NCBI GenBank assembly: GCA_020746995.1
Contig: JAGPXD010000004.1
Location: forward strand, 4,154,001 to 4,218,000
DNA length: 64,000 nucleotides
Direction: 5' to 3'
From: Plectosphaerella cucumerina
Taxonomy: Eukaryota; Ascomycota; Sordariomycetes; Glomerellales; Plectosphaerellaceae
Of this stretch, positions 11,921-25,629 are shown one piece after another. The position numbers and the translations under genes were made by a program. The notes under the pieces were generated by a model, which was not told where the DNA came from, did not search any database, and worked only from the letters and a program-made list of their open reading frames with translations. Within the stretch, counting starts at the first letter, position 1. Each line of letters begins with the position of its first letter.

Positions 11921-12786
11921 TGGCCTGCGGGAGAGGACAGGGCAGGACAGGACAAGAGGCAGCTATTGAGAGCAGCCAACATCTAATGACTTCTTAATTA
12001 CTCCTATTTCTCAGGAATTCCCTAGTATGCAAGCGCACTGTTCCAGCGCTTGTGGAGACTCATGGCAGCATTTTTGGCGCACCGCGTTCCCTGTCCATGC
12101 AAGCTCTGTAATCTATAATACGTACATTGGTTTCGTCGGACAACCTCGCCTGTGCCTATTCAAATGCTGGTCGATTCACAAGATTCCATGGTGACACAGG
12201 TGGGTAGCGCTCCTGCCAAGGTAGGCATAGCGGAGTATTCACTTGGAGCGACTTCCCGTTGAACCGGTTAAGTGCATACTTCGTGGCGATGAATATGGTT
12301 AGTCAGGAATCAACGGTCTGGAAATCACGATGCTCGCTACGGATCCCATTCCACCTCACGGCCAACACCAGCATCACCCAAATCGAACCCGTCAGCGACG
12401 TATTTCCCTTTCCTCGCGAGCAGTATCAGTGCCCCCGAAGCTTCTGATACAGCGAACTGCAACAAGCGCGTTATAGACTTGCTGCAATTGCCCTCAACCC
12501 CACCGACGTTGGCTGTATAGCGCGACCTCGCCCTGCCTCGAGCCCTCGACTCCACCCCCCACTGCCTACATTTCCTCAACTCGCACCTTCGATCCCTGTG
12601 GTGTACACTCCCTCGATCACTGGCCGGTAGTCTGGCGCAGCTAGCGACTTTGCCTCCTCCCTAGGCACGGAGTTTCAGAACCGTCGACGAGTGCTGGGGA
12701 ATCACCCGAAGTTGCCCAAGCTTCCCTGCGAGGACTGGAGAGCAGAATCCGAAAGTGCGCATTCGCGCAAGCCCACGCAGCTCAAT
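11921..12786. other. intergenic and CAF40 5' region
   Basis: 3' region of KIN1 and promoter/leader of the next gene. A CT-rich leader runs from about 12500 to 12680. An in-frame upstream ATG at 12691 would extend CAF40 by 32 residues of unconserved type. Confidence 0.5.
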
Positions 12787-14027
12787 ATGTTACCGACTCC
12801 TCATGTCTACGGACATCATCAATACAATCCGCAGGGTGATTCCGCGTGGCTACACTCGCAGCCAGCGCATCATCAACATGCCCAGCAGGTAGCTGCGGCC
12901 GCTTCGGCTGCTCAGCAGCAGCACTACAACCGCATTGCCGGCGCGCACAACACCGCGTCTGCTCTATCGAACACCCCCAATCAAGATGCTGGCGGCCACG
13001 AAAACGTTACCGAGGAGAACCGACGGACGATGGGATACATCGCCGATCTTCTCAGCGAGAACACTCGGGAGGCGGCCTTACTCGAACTCAGCAAAAAGCG
13101 CGAGCAAGTTCCAGAGCTCGCGCTGATTCTGTGGCACTCTTTTGGTACAAACAAATGCTGTATTGCGATACGCGAGCCAGGCTAATCGGCTGCAGGTGTC
13201 ATGACGTCGCTGCTTCAAGAAATAATCTCCGTCTACACTCTTCTGAACCCTTCGCAGCTCACGGCGGCCGCCTCCAATAGGGTATGCAACGCACTAGCTT
13301 TGCTGCAGTGTGTTGCGTCACACAACGACACCCGGAACCTCTTCCTGAGTGGTAAGATGCCTTGCACCATCCCTAGTTTGAGCAAGACCTCTTCAGATCT
13401 GACAATCCTCTTCTAGCACACATCCCGCTGTTCCTCTACCCGTTCCTCAACACCACGTCCAAATCGAGGCCGTTTGAATACCTTCGACTCACCTCTTTGG
13501 GGGTCATTGGCGCGCTTGTCAAGAACGACTCCTCCGAGGTCATCAACTTCCTCCTCACCACTGAGATCATCCCTCTCTGCCTGCGCATCATGGAGACCGG
13601 ATCGGAACTTAGCAAGACGGTGGCGATATTCATCGTGCAGAAGATTCTCCTGGATGACAGCGGGCTCAACTACATCTGCGCCACGTACGAGCGGTTCTAC
13701 GCTGTTGGTACTGTTCTGAGCAATATGGTTGCTCAGCTCGTCGAGCAGCAAACCGCCCGTCTTCTGAAACACGTGGTCAGGTGCTTCCTTCGGTAAGTTC
13801 CTTCTCGGAATCGTGACTTTGTTGCATGCGGGCTGACACCCAGCAATAGGCTCAGTGACAATGCTCGAGCCCGAGAGGCGCTGCGTCAGTGCCTCCCTGA
13901 ACCTCTGCGGGATGCTACCTTCTCCAACGTCCTCCGCGATGATGCAGCGACCAAGAGGTGTCTTGCTCAGCTGCTCATTAACCTATCGGACAATGTTGCC
14001 GAGCCCGGCAACCACCCTGGTCTGTGA
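12787..14027 (+). CDS. CAF40: Caf40/Rcd1 (CNOT9) subunit of the CCR4-NOT complex
   Basis: Four exons (12787-13144, 13196-13351, 13417-13792, 13850-14027) encode 355 residues. A Gln/Ala/His-rich N-terminus leads into the armadillo-type Rcd1 domain: LWHSFGVMTSLLQEIISVY, NRVCNALALLQCVASH, HIPLFLYPFLNTTSK, FEYLRLTSLGVIGALVKND, ILLDDSGLNYICATYERF. Caf40 is a scaffold subunit of CCR4-NOT that binds RNA-regulatory proteins and supports mRNA deadenylation and decay. I preferred the ATG at 12787 over the one at 12691 because the family usually begins shortly before a PHVYGHHQYN-like segment. Identification is firm. Confidence 0.95.
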
Positions 14028-15519
14028 TTGCAGCCCAGTGATGCTTGGGGGCTACCAGTTGTACGAATAGGTTCGCATTGGTCGGCGACTGGGGTCAGGA
14101 GCGTGTCCATTTACCTTCCTTCCGGCTATACGGGGATGGCGTCGGCTTGCTATTCGGGGTTGACGGGCGTTGTTTGCGCCATACATGGATGTACATTGCG
14201 GCCTCGTCCGCTGTCTCGACAGAGCGGTGGGGAAGGCCATCGAAAAGAAATCGCATTGATTCCATGATCACTCCAGTGGGCACGGCCACGGTCATGGCAT
14301 CACACTGTCATGTAGACTTCTCCTCGGAGTGGGTTTGGGCCATGACTTGCACGTTGCTCGTCTATCAAAGTGGCAGCGGTGACAATCGTGCTCGTCATAC
14401 TGCCAAGTCTCCCTGCAGTGTACCGTCTCATGTCCTTCCGCAGAGCACCCGGCCTTCTACGTGATGCGAAGTCCACACAAGTTTACGTTTTCAGTCCCAC
14501 CTCCCCTCACCTGGCAGCACAGCAAGTTCTGCCTTGGGGAAAGTGCTGATATGGCGACGGACCTGCGAGGTAATACCACCTACTATCTCGACTCGTGAGA
14601 TGGACCACCCTGCGCACCGCTTATTGCCCTCGTTGTTTGCCTAGGAAAGCGACAGATCAAGGACCGGAGGCGGTCCCATATCTTTTTCGAGAACGCCGAG
14701 TCCTTTGAGCCCTCGAAACATACGGTGTGGTTTTGAAGGAGGCCCGTCGTTGGCCACACAGAGCGCTGGGAGTCAAGCTATCAGTATCAGCGGTTACCAC
14801 CGGTGAATTCGCCGCAGGCTCAGGGGAAGGGGCTTTAGTGGTGTTTCCTGGTGGAGGCCCTTAGCTAGATCAGTGACGGTGATGGTTTTTCAGCGGCTAT
14901 GGACCTTAAGCTTGGGAGAAAATGGTCGGTTAACGGGCCATTGGTGATTCCGACCAGCTCGTTGAGGCACGCGACTTGTTCTAGCCGAAACCGTGGGATT
15001 CACCACAATGGGATATTCGCTGAACAACGTCACGAACAGGCTCGAGATGTGGAATGTGAACGTAGTCTCGGTGAGTCAAGTCGGTACAGGGAAGACCCGA
15101 GGCCAATGGCAACGCAATGACCATGGAGATTTATGATTCCTGCACAACAAGTGGGACGTTTCAGTCAACATGCCCGGGAAGGAATGAGTACTCGCAGAAG
15201 GTGATCATGGCCAGGGTGGGTCAACTAGTAGCTACGGCCGTGTACAATCGAAGCTGCTTCAAACCCATCACTCGGAAACGTCAACTGCCCCGAAGGTCGT
15301 GGTTTCAGATCTATCAATTGTTGGGTTGACTTCGAGTCTACAGCAAGATACGTGCTGTATTTAACACTCATGCCACGCACAACTCTCGTGGGCAGCAAGA
15401 CAGAGCACAAAATTCAACCGAGCCAAACCGTCTTTTTGGCAACTTTTCAGTGGTATTGCAAGATGACTCCCCGACCCTTTTCAACGACCACCAGCCCCCA
15501 CTGGCAACGCGATTCATGC
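14028..15519. other. intergenic, convergent 3' ends
   Basis: About 1.5 kb between CAF40 and ADE13, whose 3' ends face each other. Short ORFs here have no recognisable content or codon pattern. I see nothing I can name. Confidence 0.5.
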
Positions 15520-17614
15520 TTAAACCTTGAGCTCGGCAGTGGTGGCGCTCTTGATGTACTCCATGTAGGGAGCCAGGGCCTTCTCGACGGGGCCACCGGG
15601 GCCGCAGTACTTGTCGACAATCTCGACGCTGCGGCCAATGTAGAGGTCGGCCTTGAGCATGCTGTCCAGCTCGCCCCAGATGGGCTCGAAGAACTTGTTG
15701 TTCCTGATCCTGTCAACCAGGTCGTTGGGTTTGCCCTACGTCTGTTAGCACAGTTCATCGGAGGGAGGGAGGGGTGGATGGGTGTCCAAAGAGCCCGGTT
15801 GACTTACCTCATTCTTCACAACGCTGCCTGCTTCGTTGGAAAGAACACGGATGTGCTCGTGTCCCTCCTGCCTCGAGGCGCCCTTGGCGCAGAGCTTCAT
15901 CAGGATGGATTCCTGCAAGGAAAAGGTCAGCCCGATGCTCGGGGGATATGGAAGAGCGGGAATAGAGACGTACCGTCAGCATGAAGGGAAGCTCGGACTG
16001 GACGTGGGCCGCGATGCGGTTGGGGTAGACGACCAGGCCGTTGGTGATGTTGTCCTAGATGAAAGGTTAGAACTGCGGGTTAAGGCATCGGCGGAGTGAC
16101 TTACAAGACCGATACAGATGGCGTCGGCAAGCAGCATCGTCTCGGGGATGTCGATGCCTGTGTTGATGGTGAGCAAGCGGGAGGTCAATTCACCAAAGAT
16201 ATCAACTTACGGCGGACAGCGCTGTCATCGAGAGTTCGCTCACACTTGGGGCCGTGTCAGTAAGATGATTCGAGGCTCCTGTCAACAGGACAGATCCGGC
16301 AACTTACCCATTGATCGGCGTGAGTGTTGGCGAAGGTAGGCGGCTTCGAGAGCAGCTCACGGGCCAAGCTGTAGACTCGCTCGGAACGCATCTAGGGGAG
16401 AGTCAGACCTGGGCTCACGCCATGAGAGGCAATGAGCTCTTACCGGGTTGCGCTTGTACGCCTGTAGGGTAAGTATGTCAGCACAATATCAAGGCAGAAA
16501 GGGGCAGGCACAGTTGAGGACTAACCATGGCAGAGGATCCAATCTGAGACTTCTCATACGGCTCCTCGATCTCCTTCCAGTGGGCAAGGTGGCGGATATC
16601 ACCAGTGATCTTCTGGGCCGAGGAGCCGATGCCCGCGACGGCGTTGGCGATGATGAGGTCAACCTTGCGGGTGTAGGTCTGGGTGGAGACATCGTAGCAG
16701 GCCGGGAAGCCGAACTTCTCGCAGAGAAGCTTGTTGAGCTCGTCGCACTTGGCAGAGTCACCCTGGAAGATCTCGAGGAAGGAGGCCTGGGTGCCGGTGG
16801 TGCCCTGGGCGCCGCGGAACTTGAGCTGGTCACGAACGTGCTCGATGCTCTCGAGATCCAGCATGAGGTCCTGCGCCCACTGGGCCGCCCGCTTTCCGAC
16901 AGTGATGAGCTGGGCCGCCTGGAGATGCGTGTACGCAAGGGTAGGCTCGGCTGCAAGATGGTCAACACGGGTTGCCACACATGGCAGGGCGCGGGACAGT
17001 TCAGGACTCACCCTTCCACTTGAGGGCAAAGACGGAAAGGTTGTAGATGACCTTGGCCAACTTCTTGATAAGAAGGTCCAGGGCCTCACGGACGAGGATC
17101 AGCTCGGCGTTGTCAGTCACGAAGCAGCTGGTGGCACCGTAGTGGATGATGCCGGCGGCGGCAGGGGCAACAGCGCCAAAGGCGTGGACATGCTGCTCGG
17201 GGGGTCAGAACCAGAAGGCAAACGACATGGCAAACGCCATGCTCTGCTCATGTATATGGTGATTGGCTTACCGCCATGACATCCTAGAGACAAGTGCAAC
17301 ATTATCAGTTTATCGGTTCACGCCTGTGAAAGTGCGGGGGCGGGGTCATTCAGGCCTCATACATGTCTGCGAATCTGCTCCTCAACCCGGGCAACGTCAA
17401 AGTCCTCATCGGTGACCTCGAGGTGGGCCTTCATCTGCTCGAGCGCCTCATTGGTGATGGTGTCGATACCGAGCTCCTTCTCACTCTGGGCGAGGCCGAG
17501 CCAGAGCTTGCGCCATGTCGAGTGACGAGACCGCTGGCTGAAGAGACGGGACATCTCCTGGCTGCAGTAGCGGCCCGTCAGAGACGTCTGGTACGTGTCG
17601 AAAGCGGAAACCAT
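15520..17614 (-). CDS. ADE13: adenylosuccinate lyase
   Basis: Fumarase/aspartase-superfamily lyase acting twice in purine synthesis (SAICAR to AICAR, adenylosuccinate to AMP). Eleven exons: 17614-17363, 17283-17272, 17192-17012, 16950-16526, 16461-16444, 16391-16308, 16244-16211, 16157-16105, 16054-15974, 15912-15808, 15735-15520. They sum to 1461 nt (486 residues, the family's usual size). Visible landmarks are the N-terminal RYCSQEMSRLFSQRSRHSTWR, HYGATSCFVTDNAEL, EPTLAYTHLQAAQLITVGKR, GTTGTQASFLEIF, the flexible signature loop SSAMAYKRNP (formed across an exon junction) and HADQW.ERTLDDSAVRR. Exons of only 12 and 18 nt make this an unusually fragmented gene. The residue after HADQW is Cys where Phe is common. 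Confidence 0.95.
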
Positions 17615-20600
17615 CTTGTCTTTGGAGTTTTAATCGTCACTGCGATCTTTGGGATGGCTGGGTGGTGATAGTAAAAATTTGAGACCCGTTCGGCTTCAAA
17701 AAGTGGTCGCAAAGCGAGGCTTCTATTTTGTGCGGTGAGCTATGGCAGAAAAGGCGGGACGTCCCGGAACCGGCTGCATCACATTTTCAAGTTCAATTGA
17801 CCAGACGGCGCTTCTCCGAGTCGCAGCCGCCGCCTCACCCCGCCGCAACTGTCAAGTTCTGCCCGCGCCGTGGCTGGCCGGGTGCCGGTACAATAAAGTG
17901 TGGAGGCTTCCGAGTCCGCTCTCGGCGGGCAAGCTGGGGACGTTGACTCGCTGGGCACTCGATGGAGACATCCATCCCCACCAGTGCTTCCACGTCCAAG
18001 GCTGTCGAGTTTCCTCACGTTGGAAGGAGGTCTCTGAAACAGGTGAAGATGGGAAGGCGCAGGTACCCATTTGTATGTGCCTGCCTACGGATTAGCAACC
18101 CACTAGGCGGGTAGGTGCGATCGGTAGGGCAGGTGCCTGGCTTCTTGCCTCGTGCAAGAGGTCGAGCATTGAGGATCATGTGTGCCGATGCGGCAGGCGC
18201 GAGGCATGCCCGCCCTTTCCTCACCAAGAGCATGCTCCTGCCAGCATAGACTGGCGGTGACCCCTCCTCTTGCTCGGGCTCGCTTGTGTGACGCGTGGAC
18301 TTTCAGCGCACCCTCCGCATCGATATTCGGCTGCCTGCCATGCAGCAATGTCCCAGCATGATTGGGGAGTCGCTCGTCCACCGAGACCCCAAAGGAGAAG
18401 CAGGGTGGGGGGTGCCCTGGACATCGAGGGGGCGAGGTGCAGGCGGGGAAAATACCACCGATGGCCGACCGACTGGCCTAACCTCTCCCTGTCCACTGCC
18501 TCTAATCGGGTCTGACTCACTGAGCAGAACCACCATGGATCTATCTCAGTGTCTTCGAGCCTTCGAGGTCCATTCCATGGCCATTCGCTTCCATGCTGGG
18601 CCTGGTCATTTCAGATGAGACAAACCTTCCGAACCTTCCACCGCGGGCTACCCACCGACCCCTACTCTCAAGCTCAGGCAAGATGCTTACCACTCGGCAT
18701 CGTCATGTCATACCTTGCTCTGCATGGCTTCAGCCCTACGGCACCCCCCCTCGGCCTCGGGGCATCCCTTTCCCCACCTGCAGACATTCCAGCTGGCTGC
18801 CCTGCATTCAAGTTACATTCACCGTGCGCCCCGAAGGATCACCGGGCACACTGTGGTCGGTGTTCTCCGACAAGAGGGTTCCATCGGCCGTCCGTGGACA
18901 TGTACGTGCCGACGAGTACCATGCACCAAGAGCACGCACTGGACACACGTCGCTTGGGCTCGCTCTGGGCTTGGGTGACTCGGACCGCAGGCACTCACTC
19001 TGGCAATGGCGACCAGCGCATCCTCATGCGATGCGACCAAGGTCGGGCCCGACAACAACCGATACCCGCCGACATACATACGAGAGCATTTTACGAGCAA
19101 TCATCCACTGCCCTAGACTGAATGAACTGAACCCCCGGCTCCCATCCGTCCCAGCACGGCTCGGCCAACCCCGCTGTACCGTGGCACTGCTCAGTCTACC
19201 GCTCAGCCTTCAGGTTTGGTGCAGATCACGGGACCAGAGACTCATCCTCAGTCAACGATTGGCTGGGTCGCTCTGCAGTCCTCTGCTCAATATGATAGGC
19301 CAGCTAAACGACAGTCCTGGGCGCCCCCCCCCCTCCCCCTGGAGGATCTTTTGTTGATGAGGGTGGTACTGTACCCCCTCCCAGGTATTTGGGCCGGGTC
19401 TTCCGGCACATGGCAATGAATCACTGGGGGTCTCGCGACTCGCGACTCACGACGTGGGCAAAATGACGTTGACCAGACCTGACTGATATCACGACTGCCC
19501 AGCACGACGACTGACTGTATCATACCTTAGGCGAGCTCATCTCCTTCATGCGCATGCTGATCGGCCACGTCCGGGCCAACATTCAAGCGCTCGTACGGCC
19601 GTCCACTCAAGCCCTGTGCTGTGCCCAACAACAACAACAGGGGGGGCCAGGTTAGCCAGCGAGCTGCGCGCGCTGCCGACAGCTTGACCTCGAATGTTGT
19701 TGCCAGAAACGGCATTTGGTGCCTGGACGCCCGCGCGGGTGGCCTTGAAATAAACCTTCCGGGGGATGTGGGTTGGCTTCCAACGGACACACTGGCACGT
19801 CTTGCCAAGCCGGAAACCAGCCCAAACGGCGGGATGGATCATGGATCTTGTTGTGCACAGCCCCGATTGTGGTCCCGACCGACCGGCCGCACGTCTGCGG
19901 GTGCCGTTGTGGATTGCTGCCACGGCGGCCTCAGGGGTCGGTCGTTGCTTGCACCCCCTCCTCTTAGAATACCACCATCTTGAGGTGTGGTATTGCACTG
20001 AACTCGACCCCTACGATGAGACATCGAACAGCGGCTAAAGGCTCCTGTGAAGTACTTCTCTGGCAACCGACAACCTGCAAGTGCCGCTTGCCAGCGAGCT
20101 CCGTGTACTTGGTTCCACCCGCCTCAAGTGGCTGCACACAGTGCTAACCACCCAAACGTGTCAAGGTCACAACTCGTGACGACGGGCCGTGGAAAAGCAC
20201 TGGCTCTTGCTAGCTGCCTCGCCCAAACACGAACTAGACACTTTGCCGGTATGATGGATGGCTCGCAACTGAGGGGAACAGAGAAAAGCATTTGCCTAAA
20301 AGGGAATGAATTCTGGCCACCACAAGCGAAAGCAACGCGGGAAACATGGTATCCCTGGACATCGGCTGCCCTACACCGACCCTGCTTGCCTGCTTGCCTC
20401 AGGGGGGGCGTTGACATGCCAAGCCTGAAGCCCAACGACCCTAGCCTCGGCGTCAAGCCATCGAACGGTTGTGCAGTCCAGCCCAGATCCCCGGAACTCT
20501 TTGTTCGCCTGAAGAAGGACAGCCCGCCCAGGCGTCAGCACCTTAACATAGCCCGGGAGCCCCCCCTTTTCTCTCCTCCACCACCATCACCCCCTTCACC

Positions 20601-23600
20601 CCTCCCCCCCCGGAGGCAGGGTGTTGGGGGCCAGAACCACCAAACGTCGGCGGTGAAGCGGGACTGAGAGATATTCTTCTGAAAATCCTCGCCCAAACAA
20701 GCTATTTTCCTCGATTTTCCACGCTGTCAGCGACGTGGACCCCTTTCCCTTCCCGTCCCCTCACTCCTCGGAGCAACATCAGACAAGACTGATTGGTCGC
20801 GTTGCCGACCACCCACCCCGGCATCGAGGCACAACCTGCAAGCCTCTCTCACATAGGGCTGAAGGAACGGGCAAGTCGCGCAGCATCGTGTCAAGTTCCT
20901 GCTGGTAAAGGAAGGTGACATCTCCAAGCGACCCGGCACCGGTAAATCCTGGCCTGGGCCCCGAGACCCCCGACGATGCACTGCCGATAGGTCAGCAGAG
21001 CGAGGTGTTCCATACACTCCGTGCCCCTAGGTTTGCGTGCGGGCGCTGGCAGCTGCCGATCTTCCTTCGGCCCTGCAAGGTGAATAGTTGCACGCCTCCT
21101 AGCAGTCTAGCAGAGGCAAGCAAGCATGTCTCTTCTCGAGCCATGCCATGCATGTGTTGATGGCGCGTCACGCTGGACCGAACCCCGAGCGCCTGTCATC
21201 GGGCTCGTCCTGGTTTGACGGGCGGCTCACACGCAAGTTCGATCCGCCACTCGAAAGAGCCCACGTTCTCGAACGACTCGAACGAGAAAGATATGCCTCT
21301 GTTAGGCCAGGATGCGCACTCCATTGGCGATGGACATTTCCCCCAAATTACAGGATGGCCTGGCTCTTCACCCCCTAGGAGCGTCGGCAAATGGCCCAAT
21401 CAGAGGCGTCTGCTACGCGACTTGCTTCATCGGTAATCAACAGCAAAAATAGGACAGTCCCTAGGGAGCAAGGGTCATTGCTGGTGACTAGTTGGGGAGA
21501 TGAAGTCTCTCCCGCTATTGGGCAGGGAGCCGACGGCTTCACCACAGTGCGCGCCCTTCGGATGAACGGGCTTGACAGGCCAGCCGGCAGACCTTGACCG
21601 CCCCGGCCCCCCTCCTGAGTCCTACCGGGATCCGTGCGTGCGGTCCGCCACATGTTGAGCTGGGGAGACGATAGGGGGCCACAGCGGCATCGACCAACTG
21701 GGGAGTCCACGAATGTCTGCGAGACAGAGACAGTTGACACTGACAGGCAGCTTCCACTGAAGACTGAACCACGCCCTAGGAGAACTATAATCGCTGTTAG
21801 CCATCTGACCGGAGGCCGCGGGACATTCGCCAAGAGCTTGATCGAGCACATTATTAACCAAGCAAGCGATGTCGAGGCCGGTGAGCTGTATTCGTACGTG
21901 GGTGCCGTCAGTGCTTGTAGATCCCTTCAACCCCCGGGCCCCAGCCGGGCGCGGCCGCAAGATGGCAAGATGGGTGGTGGTGGGGGACCCTGGGGGTGCA
22001 GGAGAAGCGGCCGAGAAAGGCGCCGGTTGGCTCGGGACGGACTGTGTGGTAGTGTCGTCGTCTGTAGGGCACATTGGTCAGCGTCGGAATCAGTGATCCG
22101 CGGATCCCCTGCCTCCTTGACAGCTCGCAGGATACCAAGAGACCTTCCTTACGAATCAACCAGCCTAACGTGGACCACACCAAGCTAGCTGCCGTGTCTT
22201 GATCCATTGGAACCGGCAGTCGAAGGGCTCATCTTGGTGGCTGGCTCGGACAATGAGAGCGAAGCCGGCAACTACGAATACACGTATACGATAGGAGCTT
22301 CAGGAGCAGCCTTGGGATTCGCAAAGGGGGCTGAGCGCTGTGGCCTGTCCCCTCCCCGGATTCCGTCCGCGTGTCCGGGAAAAGGGAGGGTCGCACGACG
22401 TAGTATCGTTGCGTCCCCAAGTCTCCGGGCAGGACCTTGTTCGGACCTTGTTCATGACGCATTTTGGCCTGGCCTAGAGGGCGGTGCGATAGACGGTGCG
22501 GGCGGGATCTGGGGTGGAGGGATGGAGGGGCGATTGCGAGAGATGGACCTGGCGGAGATGGAGACAGCTCCGGGCCTAAAGGCCGAGCACCTTCGGATAC
22601 TGACGACTCAGGGGCGCGAGCGAGGCGCGAGGCGGGGGAGCATGGGGCCATCATGTCCCAGAAAGAGAGCCGTGCCGTGCAGGAAGAGACGAAACGTCAC
22701 TTGAGGTGAAGGGTGAAAGGGTAGGCTTGTCTGATCGTCCGTCTGGGTTCGGATGGTCCGAGGTCGTGGGATTGATTTCCCAGACCTGATCGAGGAAAGT
22801 TACCATTTGCGGCCTAGCAATGTGTCGTCGAGATGAGCCACAGGCTGTCGGGACAGGCCAAGAAGGCCAGGGCAAGCCAGGGCCGTAGGGCGTGTCGTCG
22901 GTAGGGCGCCAGCGTCGGCAGGAGAGCAAGTAGAATGCAGAGGAAGCTTGCCTAGAAGGAAAGTCGATTCGAAGTTCCAGGTTGTGTCCCCGCCGGCCCA
23001 ATGTTGGCCCCGCGTCGCCCAGCTCCGCAGCCTCCGCAGCACTGCCATCCTGGTTTCTGGGCGCTCACTGGCCAGCCCTACGAGGAGGGGGATGGGATCA
23101 GATCGCATGACGGACTTGTCCCCTCAAGCCCCCAACTCCAAGCGACGGTGGCAGGGTGGCAGGGTGGCAGGGTGGCAGGGTGGACTCTGCTTCACCGGTG
23201 CAGTCCTGTGCACATCACCACCACCCGGGTCCGGCCCGAAGGAGGGGGAGCATGGATGGATCAATCAAGCTCTTGTGTGTGTGCCGGGTCGCCAGAGTGT
23301 CGGTAACTTTGGGAGATATCCAAGTGCACTATCTTCTTTGAAAGAAATGGTGCCAGCTTGAGTTCGAATTTCTAGCGGATGGACGGTCTTCGGTAGAGAG
23401 GTTTAGAGGGAAAGACCGCGTCGAGCTACCAAGCTTCCTGCCGTGGGTAGGGTAGTGTCCACCTGGGCAGCTCCTTCCTTCCACCGCCCGGGTCCGGTAC
23501 CCGCGACGGGACCACCAAACCATACCTCGCCAGCGTGCCAAAGAAATGAGCAATGGAGCCAGGTGCGGGTGCAGGTCACTGCCACTGCCACTCTACGGGT

Positions 23601-25629
23601 ACCCTGGCAGCTGCTTGGGTACCACGCGCGGACGTACACTCTCTGTCGGGAGCACTGAAGCGAGGAGCTATGGCCCTGGGGGCTCCTTCACGTTTGGCCC
23701 CCACCCTCCACCACAGGCGGGAAATGAAGCGGAGAGGCGGGCAAAAAAAACAAGATGGCTCCGACTTGGGACGGCGTTCTGGCCTGGGCTCTCCCCAAGG
23801 CTCTCTCCCCTCGGGCGCCTTCCCGCGCAGAAAGGTACCTCTTTTGCGCACCACGTCACGGGCCAGCGTCGTCCTTCGTCCCTCGCTGGGTAGGCTCCAC
23901 CCCGGCCGGCAGGAGACCGCGCATTCGCTTGTCTCCACCATGCAGAACCCGACCCAACCAATGTCAAGCCTCTTTTCGCACTGCACCCTCGTTCGCAGCT
24001 TGCCATATGCGGTGTCCTCGCCCTTCTCCCAGCTAACCTGGAACCACGCAGACAGCCTGGGGCCAGGCAGGTATTCGTACAGTAGGTGTTGCCCAATTCT
24101 TCTCTCGGTGTGCACCTCACACAGTGCCTGCCTGGCCGGCCCCTAGGCAGGTACCTCCTCTACAGCATAGCTCCTTCCCCTGGACGTCCCATGCTGCAGG
24201 CTTGGTCCGAGGCTGGCTGGCTGGCTGGCCGGCTTGCAGAAGGAGAAGCTGGAGCTTCACTGGGCACATTCCCTCAGTCCCGTCCCGTCCAGCAAGGACC
24301 TGGCTTGGAAAGAGCGTCCCACCGGTCTCAGGCACCAGCCCAGCAGCATTCGCCGCCATCGCCTTCGTCCGCGTCCGCGCCCGCCATCGCCGCCCGCGCG
24401 CGGGGAAGACGCGGCTTGGCTTGCCTGTCTGTCCTTCATCGCCCACCTCAGGGGTAGACAGACACATGCACTGCACGCACGCTTCATCCATCCGTGGACA
24501 CTGGACAGGACGGAAACGCGCACACCCCCCTCGCCTGGGGAGATGCCATCCATCACCCATGCTGCCACCACCACCGTGCTCGTACGTGCGCCTATCGAAG
24601 AGGCTTGTGGTTCCCGCAGACCATGCTCGGTCGGTACTTTTGTTCCACGAGGGGCAACACTCAAGCTTGGCCTTGTTGTACTTCTTGCATCCCCAGTACA
24701 GTACCTAGCCCTGTCGGATATGCGAGCCCCTCTCCGTTCCCTCCTTTGCGAAGCCGCCTGTCTCCGTTGAGCGCATCTCGCATCGTCCAGTCAATGGTAT
24801 GCACACACTTACTGACGAGCTCGCAGTTGTCCATGCTGCCTAAGTACGCGGATGAGATGGCTCGGACCAGCCATGAGCCTCACCTTCCATCCGACCAGTG
24901 TCGGCCGAGCGAGTACAGCCCCGAGGATCTACAGCTACTAGCACTCGCTCACCCACGGAGCAGCTCTGCCACCATGGTCTGCTTGCTGCGGCGACGGCCC
25001 GCGCGCGTTCCGACCTCTAGCTGGCGGGCAGACGACGAAACAGGCAGCTTTCCTCGAAGTCTTCCCCAAAACAAAATAGGCTCCGGCGATAACAATCCTC
25101 ACAATATCCGGCGCGGAGAGGAGGAGTGGAGGAATGTCAAGCCTTGCGGCACCGGGTGGTCCGTACGTGCAGGCGGGTTCTCGGGATGCATGGCCAACAA
25201 CTTCTCTGCCCTACGAGTCTCCGCACACACCCAGCCCCCCCTTGCAACATTCACACCTCCCCTCCTCCACCGAGGCCATGATCCATCCATGTACTTGACG
25301 TGCACGCACGTTGGAGACGCCTCTCTTCTCTTGGGGCGCCTCCTGTTCTAGGCCTCCTTCACCCCTACGACGCCAGGGCATCTCACACCCCCCTTTCCCA
25401 CCCCCTCTCTCTTCCTTCTGCTTCACACCCCCTCTCCTCCTCCACCTCTCCCCCCGGCGGCATGGTCCATCCATCCTTCGACCAGCGTCCAAGCCCACCA
25501 GGCTTCAGGGACGTCGACAAGGGGGGAGAGGAGGGGGTCTTGACCTCTTCCAAATGTCAAGCACACCACTACCTCCATAGTGGTACCGCCCTCCCGCGAT
25601 CCCAGCCCTGCTCATCCTCGACTTTTGTG
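17615..25629. other. 8 kb gene-poor, GC-rich region upstream of the bZIP gene
   Basis: No ORF here has convincing protein content; open frames are short, overlap in all six frames and are rich in Pro/Arg/Ser/Gly, as expected of GC-rich noncoding DNA. Landmarks are homopyrimidine tracts (near 19320-19340, 20570-20620 and 25370-25460), GGCT iterations near 24210-24235 and an 8-bp tandem repeat at 23147. It is not AT-rich, so it does not look like a RIP-inactivated transposon. It may be an extended regulatory region, a long leader or a noncoding transcript. Confidence 0.5.
23147..23183. repeat. 8-bp tandem repeat (GGTGGCAG), about 4.6 copies
   Basis: Perfect head-to-tail copies of GGTGGCAG. The strand carries regularly spaced GG runs that could fold as a G-quadruplex. 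It lies inside the gene-poor region. Confidence 0.9.

Noticed and set aside
18549..20667. Several 190-250 codon open frames in the gene-poor region
   Set aside because: Pro/Arg/Ser/His-rich translations, overlapping frames on both strands, no conserved motifs and no consistent splice structure.
21196..21260. GTTCGATCC resembling a tRNA B box
   Set aside because: No A box at the right distance and no cloverleaf could be drawn.
17615..25629. RIP-inactivated transposon
   Set aside because: The region is GC-rich, with no reverse transcriptase, transposase or long terminal or inverted repeats visible.
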